Shown here one piece after another: positions 21,792 to 28,176 of a DNA stretch of 28,403 bases. Numbering within the stretch: position 1 is the first letter of the stretch; each line of letters opens with the position of its first letter. Both the position numbers and the translations under genes were made by a program. The notes beneath the pieces are model-generated. The model searched no databases. It saw only the letters and a list, made by a program, of their open reading frames with translations, and was not told the DNA's origin. This stretch comes from a virus. The stretch covers positions 1-28,403 of IMG/VR virus record IMGVR_UViG_3300017527_000567. One strand, given 5' to 3'.

Positions 21792-22172
21792 TTATTTGAC
21801 TATTGTTATTTCGATTTCGACTCGAGGATTTAACTTGTCGATACCACCAGAATAATAATGAGTTGATTTAATATGTTTATCATTATCATCGGGAATGAAT
21901 CCATGCTTAGTTAAGGCATCACAAAAGAACTTTTCATGAATGGATAAAACATTGGCTCTATCCACCCTTCTATTATCACCACGAAACATCGTAAACTTCA
22001 ATGATATTACTTCATGTTTTTGTTTAGGTATCTTTCTGTGAGCTATTGCTTGGTATTGTTTCTTTATTTGGTTTGACGTTTGATAATGCCAGTTCCGATA
22101 ATTGTTTAGATTTATGTGAATCTTCTTTCCGTTCTTCTTCTCTATGTATAGGGGCATCGTTATTTTGACCAT
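21792..22172 (-). CDS. RusA-like Holliday junction resolvase
   Basis: 126 residues. A short N-terminal strand, then a helix (NNYRNWHYQTSNQIKKQYQ) and the RusA-like catalytic stretch: VDRAN (Asp71, Asn74), FFCDAL (Asp85), HGFIPDDND (Asp95, Asp96), and the PRVEIEI strand. RusA uses D70, D72 and D91; here the second Asp of the D-x-D-N motif is Ala73, so this is a variant found in phage RusA relatives. It would cut four-way DNA junctions formed by recombination or replication, helping produce packageable DNA. The ATG at 22172 has no obvious ribosome site and lies within the gene at 22024-22308, overlapping it by 149 bases; ATG 22157 is an alternative. Confidence 0.75.
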   Translation of the reverse strand: MVKITMPLYIEKKNGKKIHINLNNYRNWHYQTSNQIKKQYQAIAHRKIPKQKHEVISLKFTMFRGDNRRVDRANVLSIHEKFFCDALTKHGFIPDDNDKHIKSTHYYSGGIDKLNPRVEIEITIVK

Positions 22173-22308
22173 ACAAAAGCATAGCAGTTTGAAAACCAGT
22201 TAGAAACGAATATTTTGCAATTGCAGTTTTCTTTCTATTCATTGACTTTTCTTTCAACATAGACTGAACATGTTGATCGGCAAATTTAACTATTTTATTG
22301 AATACCAT
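22024..22308 (-). CDS. Small hypothetical protein, long overlap with RusA gene
   Basis: 94 residues, ATG at 22308 with AAGG 6 bases upstream and a 14-base overlap with the preceding gene. The N-terminal half is a basic helix region (MVFNKIVKFADQHV, KKTAIAKYSFLTGFQTAMLL) and the C-terminal half is hydrophilic and Ser/Lys/Glu-rich. It fills the otherwise empty 122 bases between its neighbours, supporting reality. Its last 149 bases overlap the RusA gene in another frame, which would constrain both; the polar, low-complexity tail fits a sequence shaped by the other frame. Function unknown. Confidence 0.55.
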   Translation of the reverse strand: MVFNKIVKFADQHVQSMLKEKSMNRKKTAIAKYSFLTGFQTAMLLYGQNNDAPIHREEERKEDSHKSKQLSELALSNVKPNKETIPSNSSQKDT

Positions 22309-22549
22309 CTTCGACCTTGTTTAATGTAACTCTGATTAATTCCCTTCTAAATGAAACAATTCTTTTTTCAAGAAGTTCATTTGCTTCTAAGAGAGCTTTG
22401 TTTTCAATGATAGTTGCATTTCTTTCACCGACCATTGCTTCGATTGACGATTCCATTTTTCTAATAGTCGTATTTAGATCTTCTATTGTTTTACTATAGA
22501 CATTAATGTCTTGAATCAGGTCTTCTTTTGTTTTTCTCATGACTTTCAT
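22295..22549 (-). CDS. Small coiled-coil protein
   Basis: 84 residues, ATG at 22549 with AAGGGA about 8 bases upstream; the ATG at 22540 is possible. Nearly continuous coiled coil: QDINVYSKTIEDLNTTIRKM and a following ERNATIIENKALLEANELLEKR heptad region. Overlaps the exonuclease gene by 4 bases and the next by 14 bases. No family recognised. A structural or regulatory partner in the recombination operon is the most that can be said. Confidence 0.6.
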   Translation of the reverse strand: MKVMRKTKEDLIQDINVYSKTIEDLNTTIRKMESSIEAMVGERNATIIENKALLEANELLEKRIVSFRRELIRVTLNKVEDGIQ

Positions 22550-23166
22550 AATAACATCCCTTGTTTTTGGTTAGTTGATTTTATGTCGTTTAAATAACAC
22601 AATCTATCGTAAATTCTTTTCATTGCCATAACATCATCTTTTTCATTATGTGCATTGTAAGTTTCATTGAATAAAGCTTTGTAAACATTTGGTTGTGAGA
22701 ATGATTTTCTGTTAGTTTCCGGATTAATCCAAGCAGTAAATTTACCATTCTTTTCCGATGATCTGACAAGATTATAAACATTAGAAACAGCTGGAGTAAA
22801 AGGTATTCTTTCTAGTTTGTATTCTTCCAGGTGGAGCATTATTTCATTTTGTATAATGGCTTTATCAAATGTAATTGTTCCAAGTTGTGTATTAGGATTA
22901 GCATAGCAGAAAAGAGTGAAGTTTAATCTTGGTATCCACGCCAGGAAGCGATTCCAAGCTTCACCCTTTTTCGGAAAGCCTTTCATATCAATCTCTCGAA
23001 TTTTATGAATTGCTTCTGCTTCTATGCTCCAAGTATTCACTTGGCTTTTTAATTCGTATTCATCTAGTAACTTATCATTATCATCATACAATGCGAAATA
23101 TCCAGTAATTACTTCATCACTCATTGGATTAATTCCGGTTGTTTCAACATCACAAAATAATTTCAT
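22546..23166 (-). CDS. DnaQ-like 3'-5' exonuclease (DEDDh)
   Basis: 206 residues. Exo motif I is FCDVETTG with Asp6 and Glu8; Asp101 (ITFDKAIIQNE) is a candidate motif II; exo III is HNEKDD with His173 and Asp178, the H-x4-D spacing of the DEDDh subgroup that includes DnaQ, RNase T and related nucleases. It would remove nucleotides from 3' ends of single strands using two metal ions. In this operon it may process ends for ERF annealing, or proofread. ATGA junctions couple it to neighbours on both sides. Length fits a stand-alone exonuclease rather than a polymerase domain. Confidence 0.75.
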   Translation of the reverse strand: MKLFCDVETTGINPMSDEVITGYFALYDDNDKLLDEYELKSQVNTWSIEAEAIHKIREIDMKGFPKKGEAWNRFLAWIPRLNFTLFCYANPNTQLGTITFDKAIIQNEIMLHLEEYKLERIPFTPAVSNVYNLVRSSEKNGKFTAWINPETNRKSFSQPNVYKALFNETYNAHNEKDDVMAMKRIYDRLCYLNDIKSTNQKQGMLL

Positions 23167-23360
23167 TGTAAATTCTTATCCATGTATAAAGCTATATTAT
23201 TATAAAGAATAGCTTCGTTTAGTTTCTTTAGATCCTTGATGCGGTCAATATCTCTCCCTATCATCAACTTTCGATACATATCCGTTTCTCTTACATATTC
23301 ATATTCTTTAACTCCAAGCCTATGCTTTAACTCGGAAATTCTTTTTTCAATAAGTTTCAT
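23163..23360 (-). CDS. Small helical hypothetical protein
   Basis: 65 residues, almost entirely charged helix (EKRISELKHRLGVKEYEYV, then RDIDRIKDLKKLNEAIL). Overlaps the upstream gene by 14 bases and the exonuclease gene by ATGA. No ribosome site better than a distant GGA, so coupling is likely. No family recognised; the N-terminal heptads suggest oligomerisation. Confidence 0.5.
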   Translation of the reverse strand: MKLIEKRISELKHRLGVKEYEYVRETDMYRKLMIGRDIDRIKDLKKLNEAILYNNIALYMDKNLQ

Positions 23361-23610
23361 TTTTTAGTTTTTCATCCATATAAAATCTTGTTAGTAGTGC
23401 ATTGATAGAAAAGCCATGTAACTTAGTTTTTTCGTATCTTATGCCAAATCTTCTGATTCCATTATGGTAAACACTAACCAGAAAAATATTATTATTTAAA
23501 GTTCTTTTTTTTGTTAATAAAACAACTCCAAGCTTATCTTGAAGAATTACATGTTTTATTATTTCGCCATCATACTCATAAGTCGGAACATCAAGTGTTT
23601 CGCTATACAC
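23347..23610 (-). CDS. Small hypothetical protein
   Basis: 87 residues with GTG at 23610, chosen because AAGGA at 23617-23621 sits 6 bases upstream and the gene then overlaps the stop of the upstream metalloprotein gene by only 8 bases; the longest frame to ATG 23733 would overlap it by 131 bases and lacks support. The sequence is beta-rich: a YEYDGEIIKHVILQDKLG strand pair, NNIFLVSVYHNGIRRFGIRYE strand pair, and a basic C-terminal helix. A small SH3- or barrel-like DNA-binding fold is conceivable, but no family is recognised. Confidence 0.5.
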   Translation of the reverse strand: MYSETLDVPTYEYDGEIIKHVILQDKLGVVLLTKKRTLNNNIFLVSVYHNGIRRFGIRYEKTKLHGFSINALLTRFYMDEKLKNETY

Positions 23611-24064
23611 CGTACATCCTTGTTGAATATACCTTTGCTTCTTTCCCGATCCTATAAGGTGCGGTATTGGATTTGCCTTTTCTAGAGTTTGAGCCATGCC
23701 CGAATCTAAGATCATTATATGCTCCATCAACATAATGAATGAATTCGTGCCAAAGCGTTCCGGTAATACTAAACTTATTCATTTTTTTAACCTTGTAATA
23801 GTTCAGATTGATTACATAAGGTTTCTTTTTTGAATAATAAGCAATCGCTTTAGACCACCTGTACCAAGGCTTATACACGTTTATATGTATATCATCCATT
23901 TTATGTTTGTTAATTAGTTGTATTATTAATTTATTAGTTGCATTGCTCATATCAAAAGCCTTTAACCTTTCAAGCTCGACATAAAACATCTTGTCGAAAA
24001 GCATTGCGTTTGCTTGAGTTACTGCAACTGTTACATTTTTTAATTTACCTTTATATGAAAACAT
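23603..24064 (-). CDS. HExxH zincin-like metalloprotease-type protein
   Basis: 153 residues from ATG 24064 (AAGGGG upstream; a TTG at 24085 is the longer option). The zinc-binding helix is LWHEFIHYVDG with His106, Glu107 and His110; Asp113 or His123 (in RFGHGSN) may be the third ligand. Around it are a FSITGTLWHEFIH start and a SRKGKSNTAPYRIGKEA tail, a combination found in small phage and bacterial zincin-like proteins. It could be a protease acting on a host factor, or a metal-binding structural protein. No signal peptide. It lies in the leftward recombination operon, so a cytosolic early role is likely. Substrate unknown. Confidence 0.6.
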   Translation of the reverse strand: MFSYKGKLKNVTVAVTQANAMLFDKMFYVELERLKAFDMSNATNKLIIQLINKHKMDDIHINVYKPWYRWSKAIAYYSKKKPYVINLNYYKVKKMNKFSITGTLWHEFIHYVDGAYNDLRFGHGSNSRKGKSNTAPYRIGKEAKVYSTRMYGV

Positions 24065-24066
24065 CC

Positions 24067-24249
24067 TTATCCCCTTGTGATCCAAAAATCCGTTTGTTTA
24101 ACTCTTGTTTTTATTGCTAGGCATGTATGTATTAAAGCGAAATCATAAAATGTTGGTTGTTGTTTAACAACATAAATTCCAACTAACATAACTATAATGG
24201 TTTCAACTAGAATAATTATTTCATTTTTTATCGTGCTTTCTGAATACAT
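24067..24249 (-). CDS. Small membrane protein
   Basis: 60 residues from ATG 24249 (GGTGG just upstream); ATG 24264 gives five more residues but overlaps more of the zinc-ribbon gene. One transmembrane segment (IIILVETIIVMLVGIYVV) near the N-terminus is followed by a short polar part ending KTRVKQTDFWITRG. Its final codons carry the ribosome site of the HExxH gene. No family recognised. Phage early membrane proteins often affect host or superinfection, but nothing here shows that. Confidence 0.5.
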   Translation of the reverse strand: MYSESTIKNEIIILVETIIVMLVGIYVVKQQPTFYDFALIHTCLAIKTRVKQTDFWITRG

Positions 24250-24430
24250 TTTCCACCAATTCATCTGTTATTTTAATTTTGTTTTTCTTTTTGCAAGAAT
24301 CGCAAATGAAACCATTTTCGAATGATAAAAAAAACTCAATGCCACACTTGCACTTTGTTAAAGTTCCTTCCCCGTTTTCCTTAACAGTTCCATCGCGATT
24401 AATATTGCTTCCAGGATCAGCTAAATTCAT
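24221..24430 (-). CDS. Zinc-ribbon protein
   Basis: 69 residues with a TAATG start overlapping the SSB stop. The polar N-terminus (NLADPGSNINRDGTVKENG) leads to a four-cysteine zinc ribbon: CKC at residues about 27-29 and CDSC at about 44-47, then a Lys-rich helix ending VFRKHDKK. Such small zinc ribbons often act in DNA or RNA binding. Immediately downstream of SSB in the same operon, so a role in replication or recombination is plausible. Function is otherwise unknown. Confidence 0.55.
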   Translation of the reverse strand: MNLADPGSNINRDGTVKENGEGTLTKCKCGIEFFLSFENGFICDSCKKKNKIKITDELVENVFRKHDKK

Positions 24431-24843
24431 TAAAACGGAATATCGTCTGAAGCAAAATTTGTGTCACTTGCAACTTGGTAATCTTTTTTTGATCCGGCAT
24501 CTTGAAGCGCTTTGTTTGTATCTTGATTAGTTGATAGAAACTTAACTTCTTTTGCTTGGATTTCAGTTATATACTTTTTAACTCCATCCTTTTCATAAGA
24601 TCTATTATCAATCTTGCCTTCAACATAAGCCTTTGATCCTTTATCAAGATACTTTGCACAGGCTTCAGCATGTTTTCCAAAAATCTTAACTTTGTGCCAT
24701 GTTGTTTTAGATTCTTTATTGCCATCCTTCATCCAGTTTTCAGTTGTAGCAACAGAAAAATTTGCAACAGCCGTTCCATTCGGAAGGTGTTTTAACTCTG
24801 GTTTCTCTCCTAAATTTCCAATTAAAATTGCTTTATTAATCAT
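24430..24843 (-). CDS. ssb: Single-stranded DNA-binding protein
   Basis: 137 residues with the complete SSB layout: MINKAILIGNLGEKPE and NGTAVANFSVATTENW open the OB fold (residues 1-100), then WHKVKIFGKHAEACAKYL and GKIDNRSYEKDGVKKY, and a Gln/Asn/Lys-rich linker to the acidic C-terminal tip DDIPF (133-137), which recruits partner proteins. It coats single strands during recombination and replication. It is in the ERF operon, the usual partner in phage annealing recombination. Length is slightly shorter than bacterial SSB but complete. Confidence 0.93.
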   Translation of the reverse strand: MINKAILIGNLGEKPELKHLPNGTAVANFSVATTENWMKDGNKESKTTWHKVKIFGKHAEACAKYLDKGSKAYVEGKIDNRSYEKDGVKKYITEIQAKEVKFLSTNQDTNKALQDAGSKKDYQVASDTNFASDDIPF

Positions 24844-25042
24844 TTTGATTCTCCTTATTGTAATTACAAAACCAGTTGCCGTTTACGACATAGATTTCGA
24901 CCGCGTAATTCTTGCCACAATCGTCACTTAAACTCTTCACCCCAGACACAACCAAAGAGCCAAACAGCCACAGTTTAAAGGTAAAAACAATTGCAACCAT
25001 TACTGTAACAAATATGGATGTTATCCAAAACTCACTTTTCAT
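24836..25042 (-). CDS. Small membrane protein
   Basis: 68 residues with a GGAG site upstream. One strong hydrophobic stretch (ITSIFVTVMVAIVFTFKLWLFG) is followed by a short soluble part with two cysteines (SDDCGKNYAVEIY, WFCNYNKENQND), which could bridge if periplasmic. It lies between ERF and SSB and overlaps the SSB start by 8 bases. No family recognised. A membrane protein inside a recombination operon is unexpected; it may be a host-directed early protein. Confidence 0.5.
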   Translation of the reverse strand: MKSEFWITSIFVTVMVAIVFTFKLWLFGSLVVSGVKSLSDDCGKNYAVEIYVVNGNWFCNYNKENQND

Positions 25043-25043
25043 A

Positions 25044-25583
25044 CTATTCTCCTTTCATTTCTTCTATCTTTTTAGTTGCTTGGCTTTTTGTCATTTGCTT
25101 CTCGATAAAAGATTTGTTTTGATTATACTTTTCCATTCCCATCAATGAGAACAAGAATTTCTTTTGACCATCACTTGCAAGTTCTGGTTTTCCGTTTGTG
25201 CGACCACTAGCACTAGCGCCATCATCATCTTCTTGTGATAAGTTAAACATAGATAAAAGAGAATATCTTCTATAGTATGAAATGTGTGATCCAACAGATT
25301 GCGGATCAGACTTACTTGGCTTTGATCCAAACCTAGCCTTGATAAACTCTCCCGACTTATGAACTAATAAAGTTTCAACACCTAAAATTTCTTCATCATT
25401 ATAAGGCATTTGAACAACACTAAAGCCATGATCGATACAAGGTCGCTTGATACATTCAAGAACTTCATCCATATCAGCATAATAGTAGTTGTAAGCTTTT
25501 TTGTTTCTAGTCGGGTTTTTAATGTTCAACTGCAAGTCAATTAGAGCAGTCGGCATTTCTTTTAAACTTGAAAATTCAATCAT
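25044..25583 (-). CDS. ERF-family single-strand annealing protein
   Basis: 179 residues with AAGGGA before ATG 25583. The ERF fold is recognisable: IKNPTRNKKAYNYYYADMDE, ending in a helix; GFSVVQMPYNDEE; and GSHISYYRRYSLL (98-110) followed by EDDDGASAS (118-126), the G-S-x-(I)-(S/T)-Y-x-R-R-Y ... D-D-D-G pattern of P22 Erf-like proteins. It anneals complementary single strands during phage recombination and genome circularisation or repair. First gene of the leftward operon with SSB downstream. A C-terminal helix (QMTKSQATKKIEE) may contact SSB or oligomerise. Confidence 0.88.
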   Translation of the reverse strand: MIEFSSLKEMPTALIDLQLNIKNPTRNKKAYNYYYADMDEVLECIKRPCIDHGFSVVQMPYNDEEILGVETLLVHKSGEFIKARFGSKPSKSDPQSVGSHISYYRRYSLLSMFNLSQEDDDGASASGRTNGKPELASDGQKKFLFSLMGMEKYNQNKSFIEKQMTKSQATKKIEEMKGE

Positions 25584-25718
25584 AATTAATCCCTTTTTTT
25601 AATTTCGTTTTTATGTTTTAGCATCCCAAAACAAAAAATCAAGAACTATTATAAAAAATTCTTATCTGTTGAAATTGAGCAGTTTATAATATAAGTTCAA
25701 AAAAAAGGAGAGTTATAT
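25584..25718. promoter_or_regulatory. Divergent early promoter region
   Basis: 135 AT-rich bases between leftward ERF operon and rightward replication genes. Plus strand: TATAAT at 25685-25690 (or TATAAG 25690-25695 with TTGAAA at 25669-25674, spacer 15), followed by AAGGAG at 25705-25710. Minus strand: TATAAT at 25653-25648, -35 weak. A pair TTGAA (25669-25673) / TTCAA (25696-25700) flanks the plus promoter and could be an operator, but is short. No repressor gene is in the window. Confidence 0.5.
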
Positions 25719-26432
25719 ATGAAATGGTTTAAGCATTATACCGATGCGTCAAGATCCGAAAAACTAGAATCGCTAATAGATAAAACTGGATTAGAAGGTT
25801 ATGCAAGATACTTTTTACTCGTTGAGTTATTAGCTGAAAAATTCGACGGAAAGAACACGACATTCCGCATCAACAAGCGAACATTGAGCCGACAACTACG
25901 ATACTACCGCCATACAATGGCTGAACAATGGCTGAACAATGGGCAAACATTGGGGTTGTATAATTTTCAATGTGATGGCGATGTATATGTCATTGTTTTC
26001 CCTAAACTATTAGAAATAAAAGATAATCACACTAGAAACTTGCAAGTTACTTCTAAGAAAGTTGCTCCTAGAAAAGATAAAGAAAAGAAAAGAATAGATA
26101 AGACTAGAGAAGAGGGAATCACCCCCGATGATGTTGTTCAATTATGGAATGAATTTGCAACTAAAAATAATTTAAAAATCTGCAGGGGATTAGGATCAGG
26201 GAAACATTTACAAAATTTCATAGAAGCCATAAATTGGTTAAAAGAAAAAAAAGATTGGGATGAATTATTTACATTATGTGGCAAGTCAGATTTCTTAATG
26301 GGAAAAGAAAACGGCGATTGGATTGTAAGTCTTACTTGGTTAGTTGATTATGACAACGCTTTAAAAGTTTTAAATGGTAACTTCGAGAAAAAAGAATTCG
26401 AAATTAAATTATCAAAGGATGTTCAATGGTAG
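25719..26432 (+). CDS. Replication initiator-like protein
   Basis: 237 residues. The N-terminus (MKWFKHYTDASRSEKLESL, ... EGYARYFLLVELLAEKF) matches the N-terminal domain of phage replisome-organiser proteins (DUF4373 / Lin1244-like winged-helix type). The middle is a Lys/Arg-rich linker, and the C-terminus (ITPDDVVQLWNEF, then KSDFLMGKENGDWIVSLTWLV and DNALKVLNGNF) is a pattern common to phage replication proteins that bind an origin and recruit a helicase loader. Bases 25915-25958 inside the gene hold an iteron cluster, the arrangement seen for lambda O. It is first in the rightward early operon and overlaps the putative loader gene by 7 bases. Confidence 0.7.
   Translation: MKWFKHYTDASRSEKLESLIDKTGLEGYARYFLLVELLAEKFDGKNTTFRINKRTLSRQLRYYRHTMAEQWLNNGQTLGLYNFQCDGDVYVIVFPKLLEIKDNHTRNLQVTSKKVAPRKDKEKKRIDKTREEGITPDDVVQLWNEFATKNNLKICRGLGSGKHLQNFIEAINWLKEKKDWDELFTLCGKSDFLMGKENGDWIVSLTWLVDYDNALKVLNGNFEKKEFEIKLSKDVQW
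25915..25958 (+). repeat. 11-bp iteron cluster, candidate replication origin
   Basis: Four consecutive 11-base units: CAATGGCTGAA (25915), CAATGGCTGAA (25926), CAATGGGCAAA (25937) and CATTGGGGTTG (25948); the first two are identical, the others degenerate. The 11-base period puts sites on one DNA face and is not a multiple of three, so it is unlikely to be a protein-level repeat. An AT-rich stretch (TATAATTTTCAATG) follows at about 25959. Confidence 0.5.
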
Positions 26433-26914
26433 AAAGAGAATTTTTTGTAAGAGAAGTAAGTAAGTTATTCGAACAATTCGGTCAAAACAAATTCTCGCAA
26501 AGAAAAACTGATTTGATTTATTTGGCTGTTAGAAGTTTGAACAATGAAGACTTTGCAAGAATCATAGATGATATAATTGGTAACTGTAAATTTGCTCCAA
26601 CAGTTGATGATTTTAAAACTAGAGCAATGACCTATAGGAAGTTTGAAACCAAGCAATCTGATTGTACTTTTTGTGGTGGTAACGGAATCATATCAAGATA
26701 CGAAAAGAAAACTGGTTACAATTATGCTTTTAGTTGTGAATGTAAAGCAGGTTTATTCTATCCGGCATTTGGTAAATGGAGAAATCAACAACAACACTTA
26801 TTCACTTCTTTTTCTCCTAGAAAGATTTGTGCCGAAGGAAAAGGAAATCCATACGAAGGAAAGAAGGAAGCTTATGAAAAGTTTTTAAAAAGAATGTATG
26901 GTGAAAGAAAATGA
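26426..26914 (+). CDS. Helicase-loader-like zinc protein
   Basis: 162 residues. Residues 1-70 are helical: FFVREVSKLFEQFG, SLNNEDFARIIDDIIGNCKF and APTVDDFKTRAM; the '... (L)-x-x-x-(D)-F-x-x-(I)-(I)-(D/x)-x-(I) ... (A)-P-(T)-(V/I)-x-(D)-(F/I)' pattern resembles phage helicase-loader N-domains (SPP1 G39P-like). Residues 80-106 are a zinc site, CTFCGGNG (Cys80, Cys83) with CEC (Cys104, Cys106). The C-terminus is charged and may contact helicase or DNA. Partner of the initiator upstream; overlaps it by 7 bases. Loader function is inferred from layout and order. Confidence 0.5.
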   Translation: MVEREFFVREVSKLFEQFGQNKFSQRKTDLIYLAVRSLNNEDFARIIDDIIGNCKFAPTVDDFKTRAMTYRKFETKQSDCTFCGGNGIISRYEKKTGYNYAFSCECKAGLFYPAFGKWRNQQQHLFTSFSPRKICAEGKGNPYEGKKEAYEKFLKRMYGERK

Positions 26915-27168
26915 AATATAGATCCGAAGAATTAACTTGCATTGCATGTTCACAACAAGGAGTTGATTTGCATCACATAAAAACTCGTGGAGCGGGTGGA
27001 TGTGATTCGTATTTTAATCTTATGCCTTTATGTAGAAAACATCATACAGAAGTTCATAAAATTGGAATGAGAAAATTTGCAAGAACTTATGCAAGGGTAA
27101 GATTTTGGCTTGTAAATAATAATTGGGAAATAGATCCTTTTATGTGCAGGTGGGTTCATAATGAGTAA
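26911..27168 (+). CDS. HNH endonuclease (Ref/DUF968-like)
   Basis: 85 residues. Cys10 and Cys13 (CIAC), the pair His21-His22 (VDLHHIKTRGAGG), Asn36 and CRKHHTEVHKIG (Cys41, His44, His45, His49) make a complete HNH zinc-finger nuclease core (two CxxC-type pairs and H-H / N / H catalytic set). Length and the HHIKTRGAGG plus NLMPLCRKHH motifs are like compact phage HNH proteins related to Ref/DUF968. It may nick or cut DNA in recombination, packaging or host-takeover. ATGA overlap with the loader gene; overlaps the PP-loop gene by 8 bases. Confidence 0.8.
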   Translation: MKYRSEELTCIACSQQGVDLHHIKTRGAGGCDSYFNLMPLCRKHHTEVHKIGMRKFARTYARVRFWLVNNNWEIDPFMCRWVHNE

Positions 27169-27943
27169 GATAATCGTATCATTTAGCGGTGGTAAAACTT
27201 CGGCTTATATGTCGAAACTGCTTTTAGAAAAATATCCAAGAAAAGATTTAGTTTTCGTTTTTATGAATACTGGAGTTGAGCATCCAAAAACATTGGAGTT
27301 TGTAAACGATGTTGATAAAAATTATGGATTAAATGTAATTTGGATTGAAGCTGTTGTTCATCATGGAGAAAGAAAATCATCATCGCATAAGATTGTAAAT
27401 TACGAAACTGCCAAAAGAGATACATCAATCTTCAAGGAAATGTGTAAGAAGTATGGCTTACCTAATGTTTCATATCTTCATTGTACGAGAGAGTTAAAAA
27501 TAAATCCTTTTAACAGCTTCATAAAAACACTTGGCTTTGATGATTACAAAATTGCAATAGGAATTAGATCCGATGAAATTGATCGAATACCAGAAGATTA
27601 TGAAAAAAAGAAGTTCTTTTATCCGTTAGCAAACGAAGGAGTTACTAAAAAAGAAGTTGAAGATTTTTGGAACAACAATGATTTCAATCTTGATTTAAGC
27701 CACCAACTCGGAAACTGTATGTTCTGTTACAAGAAATCACCAAAGAGATTATTCGAAAACATAAAAGAAATTCCTTCCCTTTTAGATATGATAAAGGATG
27801 TAGAAAAATCTTGCGGAAAGGGAGAAAGAAAAATGTTTAGAAAAAACATGAACATAGAAGAATTAATGGAATATGCAAAAACAGCAAAAGAAAAAGAGCT
27901 CCTAAAATCCGGATCATGTTCTGAACAATGTGAAATGTTTTGA
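27161..27943 (+). CDS. PP-loop enzyme, PAPS-reductase-like (CysH family fold)
   Basis: 260 residues. The ATP pyrophosphatase PP-loop is SFSGGKTSAYM (SGGKTS at 9-14). FVFMNTGVEHPKTLEFVND, then YLHCTRELKINP (Cys108) and IAIGIRSDEIDR follow, the layout of PAPS reductase-like phage proteins. Cysteines 186 and 189 (GNCMFCYKKS) and 253 and 257 (SCSEQCEMF) could hold a metal or iron-sulfur centre. Members of this fold adenylate a substrate for sulfur or nitrogen transfer (PAPS/APS reductase, TtcA, DndC, QueC). The GIRSDE and CTRELK motifs differ from true PAPS reductases, so sulfate assimilation is uncertain; nucleic-acid modification or evasion of host restriction is possible. Sits between two nuclease-type genes. 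Confidence 0.75.
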   Translation: MSKIIVSFSGGKTSAYMSKLLLEKYPRKDLVFVFMNTGVEHPKTLEFVNDVDKNYGLNVIWIEAVVHHGERKSSSHKIVNYETAKRDTSIFKEMCKKYGLPNVSYLHCTRELKINPFNSFIKTLGFDDYKIAIGIRSDEIDRIPEDYEKKKFFYPLANEGVTKKEVEDFWNNNDFNLDLSHQLGNCMFCYKKSPKRLFENIKEIPSLLDMIKDVEKSCGKGERKMFRKNMNIEELMEYAKTAKEKELLKSGSCSEQCEMF

Positions 27944-28158
27944 AGCAATGTAAAAAAGGCTCACTTAAAGAAGCAAATATAAATACATTTATAGCATTAC
28001 CAATAAACTATATATTAAACTTTTGGCTTATAGGATTACTTCAAGATCCAATAATAAAAAAAGAACATTGGGCATTTATTCTTATGACAACAGTATTTAC
28101 AATAGTTTCCATAACTAGAAATTACATTGTTAGGAGAATATTTGCTAATAAACACTAA
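27940..28158 (+). CDS. Small two-TM membrane protein (DUF7220-like)
   Basis: 72 residues from TTG 27940, which overlaps the previous stop; there is no good ribosome site, so translation is probably coupled. The start at MKQ and the pattern 'K-(x)-(S)-(L)-x-E-A ... N-T-F/x-I-(A) ... F-T-(I/V)-V-S-I-x-R-(N/S)-Y-x-(V/L)-R-R-(I/L)-F' match a known family of small phage membrane proteins (DUF7220). Two hydrophobic segments (INTFIALPINYILNFWLIG and AFILMTTVFTIVSI) span the membrane. Function of the family is unknown. Confidence 0.6.
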   Translation: MKQCKKGSLKEANINTFIALPINYILNFWLIGLLQDPIIKKEHWAFILMTTVFTIVSITRNYIVRRIFANKH

Positions 28159-28176
28159 GCATGAAACCATTATATT

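Noticed and set aside
23347-23733. Longer form starting at ATG 23733
   Set aside because: It would overlap the HExxH gene by 131 bases, while GTG 23610 has a well-spaced AAGGA and an 8-base overlap.
25142-25330. Leftward short ORF inside the ERF gene
   Set aside because: Fully inside ERF in another frame; the ERF motifs are intact.
25669-25700. TTGAA / TTCAA pair as an operator
   Set aside because: Only 5 bases per arm; could be chance in AT-rich DNA, and no repressor is in the window.
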